In this document: positions 58,601 through 64,000 of the stretch, one piece after another
How positions within the stretch are numbered: position 1 is the first letter of the stretch
Layout of the letters: each line of letters starts with the position of its first letter
Source of the DNA: Malus domestica
Taxonomy: Eukaryota > Streptophyta > Magnoliopsida > Rosales > Rosaceae
DNA: 64,000 nt
Assembly (NCBI RefSeq): GCF_042453785.1
Contig: NC_091665.1
Location: 4,661,501 to 4,725,500 of the forward strand
Direction of reading: 5' to 3'
Notes under the pieces: model-generated
Database searches by the model: none
Told to the model about the DNA's origin: nothing
The model's input: only the letters and a program-made list of their open reading frames with translations
Program-made: the position numbers and the translations under genes

Positions 58601-58721
58601 TAGCCCAAAACTCCTCCTTCATTTATATTTGTTATGAAAATTGTTAGGCCCAAAGAAGAGGAGGCCTAGGCAAATTTTTATTTTATTTTATTTTATTTTC
58701 AAATTTTCGAATTTCTGAAAA

Positions 58722-58739
<18 letters not shown>

Positions 58740-58752
<13 letters not shown>

Positions 58753-59560
58753 TAAAGCTTTGTAGGTGAAGCTTTGAGGTTGAAGCTTTGTTGGGCACCA
58801 TGAATTGATTTTGCTTCACACTATCTTGATCAAGAGTGTGTGAAGTTTTTGTGGGTGAAGCTTTTGTAGGTGAAACTTTTGTGTTGAAGCTTTGTAGGTG
58901 AAGCTTTTGTTGGGTACTATGAATTGATTTTGCTTCAAACTATCTTGATCAAGATAGTGTGAAGCTTTTGGGAATTTGTAGTTGTCCTCCATTGATGAAG
59001 CTTTGTTGAATTTCCCATTTTTTTTGGGAGGACTAGAAATTTGTTGAATTTCCCAATTTCCCTCTTTTTTTTCTCTTTTTTTTTTGGGAAACTAGAAATT
59101 TGAAAATGTGGGAGAGATAACATATACAAATTTTACTTCCACAATGTTGAGCAAGAGATTGTGATGCAAGCCACACATTGTATTAGTCGAAGGTTTGGAT
59201 GAACCATATAAATTGAATTTGCTTCAAATTGTCTTGATCAAGAGTGTGTGAAGCTTTCTACAAGTTATAGTTGCCCTTCATTAATGAAGCTTTTGTTGGC
59301 ATCATAAATTGGTTTCGCTTCACACTGTCTTGATCAAGAGTGTGTGAAGCTTTTGAGAATTATGGTTGCCCTCCATTGATGAAGCTCTTGTTGGCACCAT
59401 AAATTGGTTTTGCTTCACACTGTCTTGATCATAAGTGTGTGAAGCTTGTGAAGCTTTTGAGAATTGTGGTTGCCCTCCATTGATGAAGCTCTTGTTGGCA
59501 CCATAAATTGGTTTTGCTTCACACTGTCTTGATCAAGAGTGTGTGAAGCTTTTGTACGAG
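58740..59560. repeat. Palindromic tandem repeats
   Basis: About six units, each with GCTTCACACTGTCTTGATCA followed by AGAGTGTGTGAAGC, at about 58814, 58931, 59221, 59308, 59411 and 59518. Units are separated by TTGATGAAGCTCTTGTTGGC-type spacers. Each unit can fold into a perfect or near-perfect hairpin centred on TTGATCAA. Confidence 0.85.
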
Positions 59561-59799
59561 TTGTAGTGTTTGCATTGTTACAGAGGAGAAATGTCTGAAG
59601 CAGATGCAAGAGGGCTGAATAGCTTGATCTTCGTATGCCATGCATTGAAGTTGTTGTTGGCTTACAATAAGACTTTGTTGGTGACTATAACTCTTGTTGG
59701 GCATAAGTGCTATCCTAGTTGAGTTGTCAAGCTTGAGGGTTTTTGATTATTTGTGAATGCTAGGAGTTCACATGTACAAGTTGTACCACTCGTCTTCTG

Positions 59800-60130
59800 G
59801 TAGGTGGAATGAATGGTGAGTTGCTTTATCACTTGGTTGGTGGTACGAAGGTGAGTTCCTTCATCACCTTTCATCACATTTCATCACCTGGTTGGTGGCA
59901 CGAGGATGAGTTCCTTCTTCACCTGGTTGGTGGCATGAATGGCAAGTTGCCAAATGATATTAGAGTACGGGTTGTACATTTCATCACCTGGTTGGTGGCA
60001 TGAAGATGAGTGCTTTCTTCACCTGGTTGGTGGCATGAGTGGCTTAGAGTAAGGGTTGTACATTTCATCACCTGGTTGGTGGCATGAAGATGAGTTCATT
60101 CTTCACATTTCATCACCTGGTTGGTGAGAA
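59800..60130. repeat. Tandem repeats of a CACCTGGTTGGTGGC motif
   Basis: The block TTTCATCACCTGGTTGGTGG with ATGAAGATGAGTTCCTTCTT recurs seven to eight times with variable spacing of about 30-60 bp. ACCTGGTTGGT is itself close to a short inverted repeat. Confidence 0.85.
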
Positions 60131-60481
60131 TAAGGGCAAGGTGTTGAGGCATATTGTAGTAAGTGTCGAATGACACAAAGTATGTTGAACCCCTTTTGAA
60201 GCACAATTGACTTATGTATGAATGTGTTGGAATGTATGATTGAACGAATATACTGTGAAGCTATTCGTTTATTTGTATAGTCTTGTTGACATATACTTAG
60301 ACTTTGTTTCATGTTGAAGCTTTGAACCTGAGTGTTTCATTGCTAGGAATGTAAGAGGATTAGGACTGAGTTGTCTAAATCACCTCTTTATTGAATTCAA
60401 GCCAAATAGTTTTCGTTACATAGGATGCCGAACAGTTGAAGCTTAACACTTGCACAATGTGAGTCTACTTGTAATAGTACT

Positions 60482-63400
60482 TCAAGTGATCAGCGTTTCA
60501 TGGATGGCCAAGGGTCTTGCCATCAGAGCTTCTAAGCTTGTAGGAGCCAGGGCGATTGATGCCAACAACTTCAAACGGTTCATCCCAGTTTGGACTAAGT
60601 GTTCCTTCACTCGGGACTATGTTACAGAGTAATCTTTTCTTCAATACCAGTCCCCCACTTTGAAAGAACGAAGTTTGACCCTTGAGTCATAGTAGTTGGA
60701 GATGTGTTGCTTGTAGGCGACATTCCTCAAGTGAGCCTGGTTTCTGTGTTCCTATACTAGATCTAAGTTGAGGGTAAGTTGTTTGTAATTTTCGCTTTGC
60801 ACGTAGTTCTGGACTCGGAACGTTGCTTGCTCAAGCTCAACTGGGACAACTGCCTCTGTACCAAAGGCAAGTGAGAATGAGGTTTCTCCTGTTGATGTCC
60901 GATACGAAGTGCAGTATGACCAAAGAACTTGGGGTACAAATTCTAGCCAACAACCTTTAGCCTTGTCCAAGCTGGTTTTCAAAGTTCGCTTGATTATTTT
61001 GTTGATGGCTTCAACTTGTCCATTAGACTGGGGATGAGCTGGGGAGGCAAAACATAAGTTGATGTTGAACTTAGAGCAGAACATCCTGAACTTATTGTTG
61101 TCGAACTGTCACCCGTTGTCAGTGACTATCGCATTGGGAATGCCAAATCTACAAAGGATGTTCTTCCATACGAAGTCTTCTATTTTTACCTCAGTAATGG
61201 TTGCCAAGGGTTCTACTTCGGCCCACTTTGTGAAGTAGGCAACTGCAACGATTGCATAGCGGACCTTGCCCTTCCCTGCAGGCATTGGGCTGATCAAATT
61301 AAGTCCCCATTGGGCGAAGGGCTAAGGGCTGATCATAGGAGTGAGCGGCTCGGGATGGGAGTGAGGAATAGTTGCGTAGCGTTGACACTTATCATATGAG
61401 CGGAATATTCTGATGGCATCTTGGTGGAGTGTTGGCCAGTAATATCCTTGGTGAAAAGCTTTGTGTGTTAGGGATCGAGATCCAGTATGATCTCTACAGA
61501 CTCCTTCATGTATTTCTCGAAGGACAGTTTCTGCCTCTGCGGGCGTAAGGCATCTTAGGTATGGTAGGTTAAAACCCCGCTTGTAGAGTTGGTCATTAAT
61601 GATCAAGTAACGGGTAGCCTTGTATCGAATCTGCTTAGCTTGGACTTTGTCATTTGGAAGGGTGCCATGAGCAATGAATCTATAAATCAGGGTAATCCAA
61701 CTATCCCCATGTTGTAAGTTGTATACTTTCGCAGCCATGGTGCTTGGTGCTGCCAACAATTCGACCTGAATTTTTCTCCCAATCTTGTCTTCCACTGCTG
61801 AGGCGAGGTGAGCCAAAGCATCTGCATGACTGTTTGCCGCTCGAGGAATTTGGGTGATTTGGTAGTGGAAGTGCTTGAGCAACAATTGTGTTTGTGCCAG
61901 ATATGCTGCCATGAAGCTATCCTTAGCGTCAAAGTTGTTGGTGACCTGGTTAACCACCAATTGGGAGTCACTGAAGATATCAATTCGTTTAACCCCAATG
62001 TGGTTGGCCAAACGTAAGCGTGCTATGAGGGCTTCATATTCGGCCTCATTGGTCGACACCTTGAATTTGAAACGAAGAGCATACTCTATCGCCACTTTGG
62101 TCATAAGGACTAGTCCTGCTCCACAACCCTGTTGGTTGAACGAGCCATCAACATATAGACTCCATGCTAAGGCTATTGATTCTATTTTCTGAGCTTCCAA
62201 GGGTAATGAAACCACTTCTTTAGGCGTAGAAACAATGTCAACAGGATATGTGAAGTTGGCGATGAAGTCTGCCACTGCTTGGCCCTTCTCAGCTGGCTTT
62301 GGTTGGTAGGAGATGTCAAACTCACCCAATGCTATTGCCGATTTGATCATTCGCCTGGAAGTGTCAAGACTTTGGAGTATTTGTCGAAGAGGATGATTGG
62401 TAAGCACGATGATGGAGTGTGCTTGGAAGTAAGGGCGAAGTTTTCGAGCAGACATGACCAATGCTAGAGCCAATTTCTTAATGTTGGAGTATCGTGTCTC
62501 CGCATCTTGTAAGGCCTTGCTAGCGTAGTAGATAGGCCGTTCGATATTACCATCCATTCGAATGAGAATGGAACTTACTGTTGAAGCCGATACCGATAAA
62601 TAGATAATGAGAGTGTCACCAACCTCAAGTTTGGAGAGCAGATGTGCTTTACTCATCTAGTCTTTGAGGTTCTTGAATGCCTCGGTACATTCATCAGTCT
62701 ATGTAATGTACTTCTTATTTCCCTTAAGTGCTTTGAAGAAATGAGCAAATTTGTCTGTGGCCTTAGAGATGAACCTAGTTGAGGCTGCCACCTTGCCAGT
62801 AAGGCTCTGGATGTCTTTTGAAGTTACCGGTTATTTCATGTTGAAGATTGCTTTGATATTCTCAGGATTAGCCTCAATGCCTCGTTGGCTTATCATGAAG
62901 CCTAAGAATTTTCTAGAGCCTACGTTGAAGGCACATTTGTTAGGGTTCAACCTCATTCGATACCTCTTCAGAATGGTGAAAGTTTTAGATAGGTTGGTGA
63001 TGTGTTGGTCAGCATGTTTGCTCTTGACTAGCAAATCATCAACGTAAACTTTCATTATCTTCCCAATCTATTCGACGAACATTGAATTGACCAGTCTCTG
63101 ATAAGTTCCTCCTACATTCTTTAGGCCGAAGGGCATGACTTTATAACAATATAGTCCCCTGTCATTAGTGAAGGCTATGTGTTCTTGGTTCGGATGGTTC
63201 ATGAGGATTTGGTTGTATCTTGAGTAAGCATCTATGAAGCTTAGGAGTTCACACCCTGCCGTAGAATCTATAAGTCTGTCTATGAGAGGAAGAGGAAAGC
63301 TATCATACGGGCATCATTTGTTTAGGTCGGTGTAATCGACACACATTCTCCACAAGACCTTTTGGAGTAGGAGACTTTTCTTGGTCGGATTTTTCTTAAC

Positions 63401-64000
63401 AAAGACAACATTTTCTACCCACGTTCGATAATTGACTTCACGGACGAAGCCTATGCCTTTGAGTTTTTCAACTTCTGCCTTCATTGCCTCGTACCATTCA
63501 GCGTCATAAGATCTTCGCTTCTGTCTCACTGGCTTGGTCTTGGGGTTAATACTTAAGCGATGATAGATGATATCGGGAAAGACGCTTGGCATGTCCTCGT
63601 ATGACCAGGCGAAGAGCTCAATGTTCTCTTGCAAAAAAAAGATCAATGCCAACTAAATGGGTGGTGACAAGGTGGTGCCAATCTTCACCATGCGATCCGG
63701 ATAATCTTTTGAGATAGAGACCTTCTCCAACTCTTCAACGAGTTGTGCTTACTGGGTGAAAGAGTCATCTCGAGGATCGTTAAGTTGACTGTTGCCACCG
63801 TGAAGATCCAAGTTGGTCTCGTCTGGGCTGGTTTTTATGACTTGGTCATGTATAAAAAGGGTTTCTTTGGGCACAGACAGGTGCTGTTGCTTGACCGAAG
63901 TGTTGTAACATGATCGTGCACTAAGTTGATCTCCTCTGATGTAACCATTGCCATAGGGGGTTGGAAATTTCATCAACAACATATGTGTGGATACCATGAC
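60482..64000 (-). pseudogene. Decayed pol of the second element (protease-RT linker to integrase)
   Basis: One reading frame from the window edge to TGA at 60482 holds the protease-RT linker (KFPTPYGNGYIRGDQ), RT (YVDDLLVKSK near 63040), RNase H, an archaeal RNase H (WSLYVDGSF, NEAEYEAL, FSDSQLV), the integrase (AYFTKWAEVE, AIVTDNG, PQSNGQVEAIN) and its C-terminal part (FKVGDW near 60650). Twelve in-frame stops interrupt it: at 60617, 60641, 60752, 61109, 61322, 62657, 62699, 62831, 63068, 63314, 63653 and 63749. I see no frameshift. The first integrase Asp is Asn (QWGLNLI near 61310). Confidence 0.88.

Larger units (their letters stand above)
55022..64000 (-). mobile_element. Second Ty3/gypsy Tat-type element, decayed, right end outside the window
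   Basis: On the minus strand the order is pol (64000-60482), a ~2.2-kb repeat-rich non-coding region (60.4-58.2 kb), an ORF in antisense orientation (57552-58226), further repeats, and the 3' LTR ending at 55022. The pol again has two RNase H domains. Gag and the 5' LTR lie to the right of the window. The internal pol is interrupted by stops and its first integrase Asp is lost, so this copy cannot be autonomous. Confidence 0.88.

Noticed and set aside
1-64000. CRISPR arrays, rRNA genes and free-standing tRNA genes
   Set aside because: None seen; the tandem repeats present lack CRISPR repeat-spacer structure, and the tRNA-like sequences are SINE heads.

Overview
This window is nuclear plant DNA. 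It has spliced genes with long AT-rich introns and dense LTR retrotransposons, MITEs and SINEs. The gene set is land-plant specific: a phytocyanin, a GBF4-type bZIP, a ROH1/DUF793 protein, a peroxisomal acyl-activating enzyme and a sterol glucosyltransferase. The repeat families, especially the antisense ORF near 57.5-58.2 kb, look like those of Rosaceae (apple/pear group); that placement is inference from memory, not a search result.

Layout. 1-7775: right part of an apparently intact Ty3/gypsy element of the Tat lineage on the minus strand (5' LTR, gag-protease, pol running off the window), inserted into a ~530-bp direct-repeat array (7776-~10077) that also holds a solo LTR. 11486-12679: ROH1-like gene (+). 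15584-17050: two-exon HSP20/RTM2-like gene (-). 18802-20374: four-exon ENODL18-like phytocyanin gene (-), assembled from splice sites because no long ORF reveals it. 21137-21793: foldback MULE-type MITE with a 9-bp TSD. Two tRNA-like SINEs of one family lie at 22.8 and 24.5 kb. 26966-30778: four-exon GBF4-like bZIP gene (-). 31.3-39.3 kb: gene-free stretch of transposon debris, including a MULE with a 9-bp TSD and non-TE-looking internal sequence, LINE-like tails, foldback elements and a probable solo LTR. 40498-42784: two-exon acyl-activating enzyme ending in SKL (+). 45779-53661: fourteen-exon sterol 3-beta-glucosyltransferase of the UGT80B1 type (+), with a GC-AG intron and a puzzling exon-2 start. 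55022-64000: left part of a second, decayed Tat-type element on the minus strand, with LTR, long arrays of tandem repeats, an ORF in antisense orientation, and a pol frame with twelve in-frame stops but no frameshift seen.

The five or six host genes are unrelated single genes, as usual in plant chromosomes; nothing suggests an operon or biosynthetic cluster. The structures most worth follow-up are the 3' region of the second retroelement (antisense ORF plus palindromic tandem repeats), the G-box-rich MITE, the MULE cargo and the splice oddities of the glucosyltransferase gene.
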